Assembly (NCBI GenBank): GCA_024692565.1
Contig: JAILMN010000016.1
Location: 1-54,429 of the forward strand
DNA from: Paludibacteraceae bacterium
GTDB taxonomy: Bacteria > Bacteroidota > Bacteroidia > Bacteroidales > Paludibacteraceae
Direction of reading: 5' to 3'
Length of the DNA: 54,429 bases
The notes below the pieces were generated by a model. That model was not told where the DNA came from. It searched no databases and worked only from the letters and a program-made list of their open reading frames with translations. Each line of letters opens with the position of its first letter. The first letter of the stretch is position 1. Shown in pieces: positions 25,821 through 34,595 of this stretch. A program made the translations under genes and the position numbers.

Positions 25821-27755
25821 TTAGAGCAGCTCCACGGAGCGGTTGACGAACTTCGCGAGGGCTTCGCCTTTCAGCTGTCCGGACGCCAGCAACGCGATGT
25901 CAATCAGTTGTTTGAGTCGCTCGTTTTCGCCGTCCAACTTATACACGGTTTTTACCACCGTCTCCTTTTTGCCGTCTTTCTCCTGCTCTTCGCTTACCTC
26001 CTCGCTTGTCTCTTTGGTGACGAGTTCCTGGATCAGCGGGTGGTTGGTGTTGAGCACGAGGTTGTAACTGTCCGGCATCTGGCCGTAGAACGACATACCT
26101 TGCTGGTGCGCGGACATCTCTTTCATTCGGCGCATAAACTCGTTCTGCGTCAGGAAAACAGGCAGCGCGTCTGCGGCTGCGGCTTCGCAGGTAACGGTAT
26201 ATTTGAGTTTGTCGGCGTCACTCGGCAGTTGTGCTTCGAAGGCCTTGCGCAGACCTTCTTTCTGCTCGTCGGAGTAGGTGTCTTTGGCGGCATCTTCCTT
26301 CTTGATGAGGTTCTCGATGATGTCGGAGTCGATACGCACGAAGCGCAGTTTCTCGTTCTTCTGCTCCGCCTGACTCATGCAATGCACGTCGAGCTCGCCG
26401 TCCATCAGCAGCACGTCGTAACCCTTCGCTTTGGCGCGCTCGATATAGGAGTAGTGCGCGTCGGGATCGTTGGTATAGAGCAGCACGAGGTTGCCGTCTT
26501 TGTCGGTCTGCGCGTCCTTGACCTGCTCTTTGTATTCGTCCAGCGTCGCGTACTTACCGTCGAGGTTCTTGAGAAGCGCAAAACCGGTTGCTTTCTCGTA
26601 GAATTTCTCGTCGGTCAGCATTCCGAACTGAATGAACATCTTGATGTCGTCCCATTTCTTGGCGAACTCGTCCTTGTCGGCTTTGTAGAGTTCCGCGAGC
26701 TTGTCGGCTACTTTCTTGGTGATGTAACCGCTGATTTTCTTGACGTTGTTGTCGGATTGCAGGTAACTGCGGCTGACGTTGAGCGGGATGTCCGGGCTGT
26801 CGATCACGCCGTGCAGCAGCGTCAGGTACTCCGGCACGATGTTCTCCACCTCGTCCGTCACATAGACCTGGTTGCAGTAGAGCTGGATCTTGTTGCGATG
26901 CACGTCGAGGTTCGATTTGATCTTCGGGAAATAGAGGATACCCGTCAGGTTGAACGGATAGTCCACGTTCAGGTGAATATGGAAGAGCGGTTGCTCGAAC
27001 TGCATCGGGTAGAGTTCGTGGTAGAACTTGTCATAGTCCTCGTCCTTCAGGTCTGCCGGCTTGCGTGTCCACGCGGGGTTGATGTCGTTGATGATGTTCT
27101 CTTCGTCCAACTCCACCTCCTTGCCGTCTTTCCATTCTTTTTTCTTGCCGAAGGCGATTTCGACGGGCAGGAACTTGCAGTATTTCTTGAGCAGCCCTTC
27201 GATGGTCGCGTCCTCAAGGTACTGCTGGAACTCGTCATCGATATGCAGCACGATGTCCGTACCGCGCTCAGCTTTGATGGTGTCCTCCATCGTGTACTCG
27301 GGATTACCTTCACAACTCCAATGAACGGCTTTCGCGTCCTCTTTGTAACTCTGCGAGAAAATCTCCACTTTCTTGCTGACCATGAAGGCGGAGTAGAAGC
27401 CCAGGCCGAAATGACCGATGATGGCTTCGGCTTTGTCTTTGTATTGGTTGAGGAACTCCTCCGCGCCGGAGAATGCGATCTGGTTGATGAACTTGTCCAC
27501 CTCTTCGGCGGTCATTCCGATGCCGTGATCCGAGACGGTGAGGGTCTTTTTCTTTTTATCTATTGACACGCGTACGCGCAGGTCGCCCAGGTCGCCCTTG
27601 ACTTCACCTACCGAACTCAGCGTCTTCAACTTCGTGGTCGCATCCACGGCATTCGAGATCAACTCACGCAAGAAGATCTCATGATCCGAATACAAAAATT
27701 TCTTGATGACAGGGAAAATGTTGTCACTCGTCACCCCAATGTTACCTTTACTCAT
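25821..27755 (-). CDS. htpG: Molecular chaperone HtpG (Hsp90)
   Basis: HtpG is the bacterial Hsp90 ATP-dependent chaperone. The GHKL ATPase motifs are NAVDATTKL (near residue 36), DHGIGMT and GHFGLGFYSAFMV, and the family start NIFPVIKKFLYSDHEIFLRELISNA is intact. The middle and C-terminal domains are complete, and the total of 644 aa is usual. No TAnnTTTG promoter is found close upstream. The 5' region carries octamer repeats and, about 160 bases out, one copy of the two-hairpin repeat in sense orientation. Confidence 0.97.
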   Translation of the reverse strand: MSKGNIGVTSDNIFPVIKKFLYSDHEIFLRELISNAVDATTKLKTLSSVGEVKGDLGDLRVRVSIDKKKKTLTVSDHGIGMTAEEVDKFINQIAFSGAEEFLNQYKDKAEAIIGHFGLGFYSAFMVSKKVEIFSQSYKEDAKAVHWSCEGNPEYTMEDTIKAERGTDIVLHIDDEFQQYLEDATIEGLLKKYCKFLPVEIAFGKKKEWKDGKEVELDEENIINDINPAWTRKPADLKDEDYDKFYHELYPMQFEQPLFHIHLNVDYPFNLTGILYFPKIKSNLDVHRNKIQLYCNQVYVTDEVENIVPEYLTLLHGVIDSPDIPLNVSRSYLQSDNNVKKISGYITKKVADKLAELYKADKDEFAKKWDDIKMFIQFGMLTDEKFYEKATGFALLKNLDGKYATLDEYKEQVKDAQTDKDGNLVLLYTNDPDAHYSYIERAKAKGYDVLLMDGELDVHCMSQAEQKNEKLRFVRIDSDIIENLIKKEDAAKDTYSDEQKEGLRKAFEAQLPSDADKLKYTVTCEAAAADALPVFLTQNEFMRRMKEMSAHQQGMSFYGQMPDSYNLVLNTNHPLIQELVTKETSEEVSEEQEKDGKKETVVKTVYKLDGENERLKQLIDIALLASGQLKGEALAKFVNRSVELL

Positions 27756-27913
27756 ATCGTTTAATTTTTTGATTTCACCATTTTATCATTTCATCATTTC
27801 ACCATTGAGCTCGCCCCGCGAGCGCTCATTTCATCCTTATCAATTCCCGTGCCAAGGTGCTTTTTTCTGCCAAAATGGCAGTTGCGCTTGCATATATGAA
27901 AAATTTGTTGTAC

Positions 27914-28007
27914 TTCGGCACGCCCCTCTGGTCTCTCGGTCGGCTTGGTCTCCCCGACCGCCTTCCCTTTTCGAAGCCAAAAGTCAATTGGCTTCTCCAT
28001 CTCCGAA
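27914..28007 (-). repeat. Two-hairpin repeat, copy A
   Basis: Identical over 94 bases to the copy at 42345-42438, in inverse orientation, so that it is sense with respect to htpG. Ends are TTCGG and CCGAA, which can pair. Inside are hairpin 1 (GAAGCCAA, loop TTGACTT) and hairpin 2 (GGC-GGTC, loop GGGGA, GACC-AA-GCC). See the finding on covariation. Confidence 0.85.
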
Positions 28008-28077
28008 GGTACGGTCGCGTCCCGCAGCACATACGCAAGTTTAGCATTTTTTGCATGCCGCTCCTATCGTTGCTACT

Positions 28078-28231
28078 GATTATAGAGAGCCTTCGTCCCC
28101 GACGTATAGGTATATGCCCCGTAAAAACAGTGGTATCCGCGGCTTGAGCTTGCGGACGGAAGGGGCGTTGGGGAACGCCGTTTTCGAGGGGCATATACGC
28201 TATCCGAATGGCCTAAATGCTCTCTATAATC
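28078..28231 (+). repeat. Nested inverted-repeat structure upstream of the SulP gene
   Basis: Outer arms GATTATAGAGAGC (28078-28090) and its exact complement (28219-28231) enclose a second stem, GTATATGCCCC (28110-28120) with GGGGCATATAC (28188-28198), extended by four pairs past a one-base bulge. Inside are hairpins TCCGC/GCGGA and GGCGTT-GGGG-AACGCC. A short hairpin GCGGATT-TGC-AATCCGC (28232-28248) follows. It could be a MITE-like element or a structured RNA. Confidence 0.6.
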
Positions 28232-28271
28232 GCGGATTTGCAATCCGCCCTGCAAAAAAAATGCAGAAAAA

Positions 28272-28303
28272 TTTGCATATGTGCGATTTTTGTTGTACCT
28301 TTG
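28272..28303 (+). promoter_or_regulatory. Promoter of the SulP-rubrerythrin operon
   Basis: TTTG (28272-28275), 20-base spacer, TACCTTTG (28296-28303). Only eight bases separate the box from the start codon, so the mRNA should be leaderless or nearly so. Confidence 0.8.
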
Positions 28304-28311
28304 CAGCCGAA

Positions 28312-30036
28312 ATGAAAGAAGGGCTGAAAGATATATTTGCGCCGAAGTTATGGAGTACGCTGCGCGGGTACAGCGGTGCGCAGTTGGGTCAGGACGCGTT
28401 GGCGGGCGTGATAGTAGGTATCGTAGCGATTCCGTTAGCGATCGCATTCGGTATATCGTCGGGCGTGGGTCCGACGGAGGGTTTGGTGACGGCGATTATA
28501 GCCGGGTTGATCATTGCTCTATTCGGCGGAAGCAAGGTACAGATAGGCGGTCCGACGGGTGCATTCATCGTCATCATATACGGGATCATCCAGCAGTACG
28601 GCTTAGGCGGACTGATGATCGCGACGATCATGGCCGGCATACTGCTGATAGCCATGGGTCTGGCGCGATTGGGCAACGTGATTAAGTTCGTTCCGTACCC
28701 GGTGATAGTAGGCTTCACAGCGGGTATCGCCTTAACGATATTCAGTACGCAGATGAATGATTTCTTCGGGTTGGGTCTGACGAACGTGCCGGCGAATTTT
28801 ATCGAGAAATGGATATTCTATGCGCAGCGTCTGAGTGTTAATGGCTGGGCATTAGGCATTGGGATGTTCTCGCTGCTGATCTGCATCTTCATGCCGAAGA
28901 TCACTAAGCGCATCCCGGGCAGCTTAGCGGCGATCATCTTAGCGACGGCCGCGGTATGGGCGCTGAAGAGTTTTGCTCCGGCGAGCTGGGGTGCGGCGAG
29001 CGTGCAGACGATAGGCGATCTATATGCATTACCTCACGGGATACCGGCTCCGAGCATGCCGACCATCGATTTGGCAGACGGTCAGTCGGTATTCGGGTTG
29101 ATCCGCGAGCTGTTCCCGGCAGCCTTCACGATAGCGATGCTCGGCGCGATAGAAAGTTTGTTGAGCGCGATGGTGGCCGACGGCGTGATAGGCGACCGGC
29201 ATAACAGCAACACGGAGCTGATTGCTCAAGGCATCGCGAACGTGGTGGTGCCGTTCTTCGGCGGAATCCCTGCGACGGGCGCGATAGCACGGACGATGAC
29301 GAACATCAACAACGGCGGTCGCACACCGATAGCGGGTGTGATACACGCGGTGGTGCTGCTGTTGGTTCTGCTATTCTTAGGCGAGTTGGTGGGGATGATA
29401 CCGATGAGTTGTTTAGCCGCTGTGCTGATCATGGTGGCGTACTCGATGAGCGGATGGAAGACGATCGTGGGACTATACAAGCATAGAAACCGCGATTTCT
29501 GGGTGCTGGTGATCACGTTCTTCCTGACCGTAGTGTTCGATCTGACGATAGCTATCGAGGTGGGATTGGTGCTCGCGATGGTGCTATTCCTGATGCGGAC
29601 GAACGAGCAGACGCATATACGGACCTTGCACAACGAGATAGACCCGAACGAGGACACGGATGTGGAATCGAACCTCGAGCATCTGACGATCCCGGAGGGC
29701 GTGGAGGTATATGAGATAGACGGGCCGTATTTCTTCGGCATCGCGAACCGATTCGACGAGGTGATGACGCACGTGAGCGGGGAGAAATATCCTGTACGAA
29801 TCATCCGCATGCGCAAGGTGCCGTTCGTAGATTCGACAGCGATGCATAACCTGAGTATGCTGATACAACGATCGCACAACGAGGGGATTACGATTATCCT
29901 GTCGGGAGTAAATGATCATGTGCATAAGCAGCTGATGCAAGGGGGGATTGAGCAGATGATGGATCCGCATAACATTTGCGCAAACATACATTTTGCGCTA
30001 CGAAGAGCAAACGATTTATTAACCCTTAAATATTAA
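28312..30036 (+). CDS. SulP-family anion transporter with STAS domain
   Basis: SulP proteins carry sulfate, bicarbonate or related anions across the inner membrane. The protein (574 aa from this start) has about 12-14 hydrophobic segments. It shows the family stretch [49 protein letters not shown], and a C-terminal STAS domain with [13 protein letters not shown]. The start MKEGLKDIF follows the promoter directly; the longer open frame reads through the upstream inverted repeats and is rejected. The substrate cannot be told. The rubrerythrin gene follows after five bases. Confidence 0.93.
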   Translation: MKEGLKDIFAPKLWSTLRGYSGAQLGQDALAGVIVGIVAIPLAIAFGISSGVGPTEGLVTAIIAGLIIALFGGSKVQIGGPTGAFIVIIYGIIQQYGLGGLMIATIMAGILLIAMGLARLGNVIKFVPYPVIVGFTAGIALTIFSTQMNDFFGLGLTNVPANFIEKWIFYAQRLSVNGWALGIGMFSLLICIFMPKITKRIPGSLAAIILATAAVWALKSFAPASWGAASVQTIGDLYALPHGIPAPSMPTIDLADGQSVFGLIRELFPAAFTIAMLGAIESLLSAMVADGVIGDRHNSNTELIAQGIANVVVPFFGGIPATGAIARTMTNINNGGRTPIAGVIHAVVLLLVLLFLGELVGMIPMSCLAAVLIMVAYSMSGWKTIVGLYKHRNRDFWVLVITFFLTVVFDLTIAIEVGLVLAMVLFLMRTNEQTHIRTLHNEIDPNEDTDVESNLEHLTIPEGVEVYEIDGPYFFGIANRFDEVMTHVSGEKYPVRIIRMRKVPFVDSTAMHNLSMLIQRSHNEGITIILSGVNDHVHKQLMQGGIEQMMDPHNICANIHFALRRANDLLTLKY

Positions 30037-30041
30037 ACATT

Positions 30042-30590
30042 ATGGTAAAGAAATTTATTTGCCCGATATGCGGGTATGTACATGAAGGGACAGAGGCACC
30101 GGAGCGCTGTCCGCAATGCAAACAGATCGTAACATGGAAAATCGCATCCGACGAGAAGTTGAGTTTCGCATGCGAACATATCTTAGGCGTAGCCAAAGAT
30201 GTGAAAGACCCGATCATCGCCGAAGGATTGCGTGCTCATTTCATGGGCGAGTGCAGCGAGGTAGGTCAATACCTTGCGATGGCTCGTCAAGCGGACCGCG
30301 AGGGTTATCCGGAAATAGCTGCTGCCTTCCGTCAGTACGCCTACGAAGAGGCAGACCACGCTTCGCGTTTTGCGGAGTTGCTCGGCGAGGTGGTATGGGA
30401 CACGAAGACGAACTTAGAGAAGCGCATGATGGCCGAGGCAGGCGCATGCGAAGACAAGCTGAAGATCGCTAAACGCGCGAAGGAGTTGGATCTGGATCCG
30501 ATCCATGATACGGTTCACGAGATGGCTCGCGACGAGGCAAGGCACGGAAAGGGATTCGAAGGATTATTCAAGCGTTACTTCGGGAAGTAA
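30042..30590 (+). CDS. Rubrerythrin-like protein with N-terminal rubredoxin domain
   Basis: Rubrerythrins reduce hydrogen peroxide in anaerobes. Here the rubredoxin-type iron site comes first (CPIC at 7-10 and CPQC at 23-26), followed by a ferritin-like four-helix domain with di-iron ligands in [19 protein letters not shown] and DEARHGKGF. Domain order is thus the reverse of classical rubrerythrin, as in NADH-peroxidase-type family members. Length is 182 aa. Co-transcription with a SulP transporter is suggested by the short gap; a functional link is unclear. Confidence 0.93.
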   Translation: MVKKFICPICGYVHEGTEAPERCPQCKQIVTWKIASDEKLSFACEHILGVAKDVKDPIIAEGLRAHFMGECSEVGQYLAMARQADREGYPEIAAAFRQYAYEEADHASRFAELLGEVVWDTKTNLEKRMMAEAGACEDKLKIAKRAKELDLDPIHDTVHEMARDEARHGKGFEGLFKRYFGK

Positions 30591-30604
30591 TCGGTAGTCA
30601 GTAA

Positions 30605-31678
30605 TCAGATTATTATTCCTCCGGCGAGGACGAGGTCGTCCTGATAGATGACGACGGATTGACCGGGGGTGATGCCCCAGACGGGAGTAGCAAAGACGAT
30701 GCGACTTCCGTCTATTTGTTTGATGGGGACCGCTAAGCTTCGGTAGCGAACCTTAGCGGTTAATCGAGATCCCGAGATATCGAGATCTCGAGATATCGAA
30801 AGACCTTCTGCCGGACGGAAAGTTAGTTCCGAGGATAAGAGGTCGTCGTTGGAGCCGAGGGTGATGCGGTTGGTGGCGGGGTCAATATGGGTGATGTAAG
30901 CGGGTGCACCGAGGGCGATACCAAGGCCTTTGCGTTGACCGATGGTATAGTTGACGTAGCCCTGATGATGGCCGAGGATTTTGCCGGCCTTGTCGATGTA
31001 TTCCCCTTCGCGCACGCGGTCGTCATAGTCGGGTACGTTCGCGCGCAAGAAGGCACGGTAGTCATCGTTGGGGATGAAGCAAATCTCCTGGCTCTCGCGT
31101 TTGGTAGCGAGCGATTCATAACCGTGCTGACGCGCAATCTCGCGGACCTGATCCTTGGTATAATCGCCGAGGGGGAAGATGGTTCGGCGGAGTTGTTCTT
31201 CGGTCAGGCGCCAGAGGAAATAGGTCTGGTCTTTTCGTGTATCAGCCGCGGTTCGCAGGAACACATGTCCGTCTCGTTCGGCGATGCGCGCATAATGACC
31301 GGTAGCGATATAGTCGCAGCCCATCTCGTCCGCGACGCGGAGAAGTTCGCCCCACTTGATCTCGCTGTTGCAGAGGACGCAGGGGTTGGGCGTTCGTCCC
31401 GCCATGTACTCATCGATGAAATTCCGGATGACGCAGCGCCGGAAGGGTTCCCTAAAATCGACGATATGGTGCTCAAAGCCCATGCGCTGCGCATTATGCT
31501 TGGCTTCCATAATCGAATCAATCGTGCAGCAACCTTTTTCTTTGGCGATACAGGACTCCTTCATGGAGTCAAAGGTGCGGAAGGTGGCACCGACAACCTC
31601 GTAGCCTTGCTCGAGCAGGAGCATGGCGCTGACGGTGGAATCGATGCCGCCGGACATTCCTAATAAAACCTTTTTCAT
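30605..31678 (-). CDS. mnmA: tRNA-specific 2-thiouridylase MnmA
   Basis: MnmA thiolates U34 of tRNAs for Lys, Glu and Gln. The PP-loop LGMSGGIDSTVSAMLL is at the N-terminus, the catalytic cysteines are in NPCVLCNSEIKW and ESQEICFIPNDD, and GQRKGLGIALGAPAYI is typical. Length is 357 aa. The C-terminal region is partly encoded by an octamer repeat and a long palindrome, seen as LSISRDLDISGSRL. The start overlaps the ABC exporter stop by four bases. Confidence 0.95.
   Translation of the reverse strand: MKKVLLGMSGGIDSTVSAMLLLEQGYEVVGATFRTFDSMKESCIAKEKGCCTIDSIMEAKHNAQRMGFEHHIVDFREPFRRCVIRNFIDEYMAGRTPNPCVLCNSEIKWGELLRVADEMGCDYIATGHYARIAERDGHVFLRTAADTRKDQTYFLWRLTEEQLRRTIFPLGDYTKDQVREIARQHGYESLATKRESQEICFIPNDDYRAFLRANVPDYDDRVREGEYIDKAGKILGHHQGYVNYTIGQRKGLGIALGAPAYITHIDPATNRITLGSNDDLLSSELTFRPAEGLSISRDLDISGSRLTAKVRYRSLAVPIKQIDGSRIVFATPVWGITPGQSVVIYQDDLVLAGGIII
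30730..30799 (-). repeat. Palindrome and octamer repeat inside mnmA
   Basis: CCGCTAAG and CTTAGCGG (30730-30737, 30752-30759) enclose TTCG-GTAG-CGAA, giving a near-perfect hairpin. It is followed by tandem octamers on the coding strand (TCGATATC, TCGAGATC, TCGATATC, TCGGGATC). The reading frame stays open through both. Confidence 0.75.
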
Positions 31679-33534
31679 TGCTGCATATCGACGAGTTTGG
31701 TGTAGTAGCCGCCGAGGGCGTAGAGTTGTTCGTGTGTGCCGCGCTCGACGATACGTCCCTCATGCATGACGCAGATGAGGTCGGCATGGCGGATGGTGGA
31801 GAGGCGGTGCGCCACGACGAGGGTGGTGCGCTCTTTCATCAGGTGCTCGAGTGCTTCCTGAACGAGCCGTTCAGATTCGGAATCGAGCGCCGAAGTAGCT
31901 TCGTCGAGCACGAGTATAGGCGGGTTCTTGAGTATGGCGCGTGCGATGGAGAGCCGTTGACGCTGTCCGCCGGAGAGGCGTGAACCTCGGTCGCCGATGA
32001 CGGTGTTGTATCCTTCGGGCATGGCGCAGATGAAATCATGTGCGTTAGCGATACGCGCCGCTTGCTCAACGGCTTGTTGCCACGTGAGTCCGTCCGGTGC
32101 GGGTTGGGCGGTATCGACACCGAAAGTGATGTTATTAAAGACCGTATCGTTGAAGAGCACGGGTTCCTGGCAGACGATGCCCATAAGGGCACGCAGGTCG
32201 TGGGTGGTAAAACGACGGATATCCACGTCGTCGATGCGCACGGCACCGGATTGCGGGTCATAGAACCGCGGTAACATATCGGTGAGGGTCGTTTTGCCGC
32301 TGCCCGACTGTCCGACGAGTGCGACGGTCTTGCCTTTGGGTATGACGAGACAGATGTCGGAGAGCACCTCGCGGTCGGGTTGGTACGCAAAGGAGAGATG
32401 GTCGAAAGTGATGGCGTTGTGGAATGTGGATTGTGTAATGTGTAAGGGGTGCTCCGGTTCGACGATGTTAGAGGGCGTATTAAGAACGGCATCGATGCGC
32501 TCGAGCGAGGCTTGTCCTTTGCGGATGCCGTACGCTGCCCGACTGAGGTCCTTGGCGGGATTGATGATGGAATAGAAGATGACGAGATAATAGATGAAGG
32601 TCGCCGCATCGATGGTAGCATGATCGGAGAGGATGAGCAGTCCGCCGAACCAGAGGATGATAGCGATGAGCGCCGTGCCGAGGAACTCGGAGAGCGGGTG
32701 CGCGAGGTAATAACGGCGGTTGATGCGATTGAAAGTAGCTCGTGTGGCATTGATGAGCGCCAGGAAACGCGCCTGCAGTTTCGATTGGGCATTAAAGCCC
32801 TTGACGACGCGCAAGCCGAGGAGGGTCTCATCGATAGCGGAGAGGATCTCTGCGTTCTGCTCCTGTCCCCGCGTAGAAGCACGCTTGAGGCTGCGTCCGA
32901 TGCGTCCGATGAAGAAGACGGCGATCGGCATGAGCAGCAGCACGAAGAGCGTCAGCTGCCACGATATGCAGAGCATGGTAAGCAGATAGACGAGGATCAT
33001 GATGGGGTCCTTGAAGAGTATATCCAGCGCCGACATGATGGACGCTTCCACTTCGCCCACATCGTTGGTCATACGGGAGATGATATCGCCTCGTCGCGCT
33101 TCGGTGAAATACCCCATCGGCAGGGAGAGGATCTTGTTATAGAGCAGTTGCCTGAGGTCGCGGAGTACACCGGTTCGGATAGGTACCATGAAATAGTTCG
33201 CGAGCCACGCGGTGAGGCACTTGAGTCCGGTCATGAGGACGAGGAAGAGCCCGAGCCAGAGCAGGACGGAACCTGTGCCGCGGAGCGCAATCTGGTCGTT
33301 GAGCAGGCAGTACATATTCGTTCGCAGAGCGGCGAGCGTGTCCTGGATACCGCTCACTTGGGTCATGTCCATACGCTGCACCTGCGCCGTGGTGAGTCCG
33401 AAGAGGATGCGCAGCACGGGAATAATCGCCGCAAAGGAGAAGAGCGACAGAAGCGTGGAGAGGAGGTTGAAAAACAGATTCAGGACCATAGCCCCTCGGT
33501 AAGGCGGCACGAAACGGCGAAGAATGCTAAACAT
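31675..33534 (-). CDS. ABC exporter, fused permease and ATPase (MsbA-like)
   Basis: The 619-aa protein has an N-terminal six-helix exporter domain (residues 1-330) and a C-terminal ATPase with Walker A GQSGSGKTTL, signature LSGGQRQRLS and Walker B ILVLDEATSALD. Half-transporters of this type act as dimers. The gene next door is lpxK, which makes an MsbA-like lipid A flippase role likely but not proven. Around 32419-32445 a degenerate ACACATT heptamer array is translated as HITQSTFHN in the linker before the ATPase domain. The ATG lies directly after an AATCGTC array. Confidence 0.9.
   Translation of the reverse strand: MFSILRRFVPPYRGAMVLNLFFNLLSTLLSLFSFAAIIPVLRILFGLTTAQVQRMDMTQVSGIQDTLAALRTNMYCLLNDQIALRGTGSVLLWLGLFLVLMTGLKCLTAWLANYFMVPIRTGVLRDLRQLLYNKILSLPMGYFTEARRGDIISRMTNDVGEVEASIMSALDILFKDPIMILVYLLTMLCISWQLTLFVLLLMPIAVFFIGRIGRSLKRASTRGQEQNAEILSAIDETLLGLRVVKGFNAQSKLQARFLALINATRATFNRINRRYYLAHPLSEFLGTALIAIILWFGGLLILSDHATIDAATFIYYLVIFYSIINPAKDLSRAAYGIRKGQASLERIDAVLNTPSNIVEPEHPLHITQSTFHNAITFDHLSFAYQPDREVLSDICLVIPKGKTVALVGQSGSGKTTLTDMLPRFYDPQSGAVRIDDVDIRRFTTHDLRALMGIVCQEPVLFNDTVFNNITFGVDTAQPAPDGLTWQQAVEQAARIANAHDFICAMPEGYNTVIGDRGSRLSGGQRQRLSIARAILKNPPILVLDEATSALDSESERLVQEALEHLMKERTTLVVAHRLSTIRHADLICVMHEGRIVERGTHEQLYALGGYYTKLVDMQQ
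32419..32445 (-). repeat. Degenerate heptamer array inside the ABC exporter gene
   Basis: On the coding strand the units ACACATT, ACACAAT, CCACATT, CCACAAC follow one another. They encode part of the permease-ATPase linker, a place tolerant to insertion. Confidence 0.55.
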
Positions 33535-33535
33535 A

Positions 33536-33566
33536 TTGACGATTGACGATTTACGATTTACGATTG
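33536..33566 (-). repeat. AATCGTC/AATCGTA heptamer array at the lpxK-ABC junction
   Basis: Four heptamer units on the coding strand (two AATCGTA, two AATCGTC) encode the end of LpxK (N-R-K-S-stop) and run up to AATATG, the start of the exporter gene. The layout is the same as at the mraZ-rsmH junction. Confidence 0.8.
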
Positions 33567-34576
33567 ATTTTGTTTTCGCGGACGTAGGTAAGTATCTGCC
33601 GGTCGAAGAGTTCGTGCGGCGTGCAGAACCGTACGCGGATGGGCAGGGCGATGAGGCGTTTGCCTTGTTGGTTCAGTTGCTCGACGAGCGGCGTGGTTCG
33701 CAGACGCTGGATGTCTTTCTCCGTAGTGAGCACAAAATCGAAGTGCTTCGCCCGGTCGAGGATGGCTTCGATGTCCTGCGGCGCATAGCGATGATGATCG
33801 GGGAAGGCCATGAGTTCGGCTTTCGGATAGTGCTGCAGCACATAGTTCATCATGTACTGCGGTTGCGCGATGCCGCAGAGCACGAGCGGGTTGCCGTCTT
33901 GCTCCATCGGCGCGTAGTCGAGTCCGGCGAAATGCAGGAGTTGGTACGTAGGCAGATGGAGTCGGTTGTCCACCACGCGCATGTCGATAGGCCGTATGTC
34001 ATCCGGACATTTGGTGACGACGATGGCGTCGGCTTTGAGCGAACGCGAAGGCAGGTCACGCAGCATGCCCCAGGGGAGCATGTGGTCGTCGATATAGAGG
34101 TTGTTATACGGCGTGAGCATGACGGTGAAACCGCATCGGATGGTGCGGTGCTGCATGGCATCATCGAGCACGACCACATCGACGTCGGGCAGGAGTCGCT
34201 GCAGCTGCTTGACCCCGCGCACGCGGTGCTCGCAGACGGCAACCGGCAGGTCGGGGAACTTACGATGGAGCTGCATCGCTTCATCTCCGATGGTGTCCAC
34301 CGTTGCCGAATCGTCGGCTAAGACGAAGCCCCGCGACAGACGTTTGTAGCCCCGCGAGAGCACGGCAGGATGGAACCCGTTGTCTTGCAGCAGGCGCACG
34401 ATATACTCCACCATGGGTGTTTTGCCTGTGCCTCCCGCCGCGATGTTGCCCACGCAGATGGTGGGTATGTCCACGGAGAAAGAAGGCAACAGGCGTTTGT
34501 CAAACAACCAATGGCGAATCAATACGCCGAGGGCGTAGAGACAACTCAAGGGAATATAAAGCAAAGCTTTAAGCAT
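33551..34576 (-). CDS. lpxK: Tetraacyldisaccharide 4'-kinase LpxK
   Basis: LpxK phosphorylates the lipid A disaccharide at the 4' position on the inner membrane. An N-terminal membrane-associated helix (LLYIPLSCLYALGVLI) precedes the P-loop GNIAAGGTGKT (residues 43-53); VLDDAMQHR and the C-terminal LTTEKD motif are typical. The length is 341 aa. The last residues and stop codon are provided by the heptamer array at the junction with the exporter gene. Confidence 0.95.
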   Translation of the reverse strand: MLKALLYIPLSCLYALGVLIRHWLFDKRLLPSFSVDIPTICVGNIAAGGTGKTPMVEYIVRLLQDNGFHPAVLSRGYKRLSRGFVLADDSATVDTIGDEAMQLHRKFPDLPVAVCEHRVRGVKQLQRLLPDVDVVVLDDAMQHRTIRCGFTVMLTPYNNLYIDDHMLPWGMLRDLPSRSLKADAIVVTKCPDDIRPIDMRVVDNRLHLPTYQLLHFAGLDYAPMEQDGNPLVLCGIAQPQYMMNYVLQHYPKAELMAFPDHHRYAPQDIEAILDRAKHFDFVLTTEKDIQRLRTTPLVEQLNQQGKRLIALPIRVRFCTPHELFDRQILTYVRENKINRKS

Positions 34577-34590
34577 TCAGTAATCAGTTA
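34575..34590 (-). repeat. Short heptamer repeat at the sppA-lpxK junction
   Basis: On the coding strand ACTGATT is followed by ACTGAAT and a G that completes the lpxK start codon. It is a shorter version of the junction arrays. Confidence 0.5.
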
Positions 34591-34595
34591 TCCGT

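Larger units (their letters stand above)
27756..28311. other. Gene-free region between htpG and the SulP gene
   Basis: This 556-base region contains no convincing gene. From left to right it holds four octamer units of the GGTGAAAT type (minus sense) in the htpG leader, a GCTCGC-CCC-GCGAGC hairpin, a CTGCCA-AAA-TGGCAG hairpin, and a plus-strand promoter-like CTTG-N20-TAC ending in the edge of a two-hairpin repeat. That repeat follows, then a large nested inverted-repeat structure and finally the SulP promoter. Open frames through it are considered spurious. Confidence 0.7.

Noticed and set aside
25908..27566. 552-codon open frame antisense to htpG
   Set aside because: It lies wholly inside htpG, a certain gene, and its composition (many V, L, F, H, R) is what reverse-strand reading of a strongly biased gene gives.
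27914..28007. Insertion sequence remnant with terminal inverted repeats
   Set aside because: Only five bases (TTCGG/CCGAA) pair at the ends, there is no transposase and no target duplication that I can see. A mobile element remains possible but is not supported.
28051..28311. N-terminal extension of the SulP protein by 87 codons
   Set aside because: It would be read from inverted repeats and across the promoter; the domain starts after MKEGLKDIF.
32449..33546. 365-codon open frame antisense to the ABC exporter
   Set aside because: Shadow of a certain gene; charged low-complexity translation without any domain.
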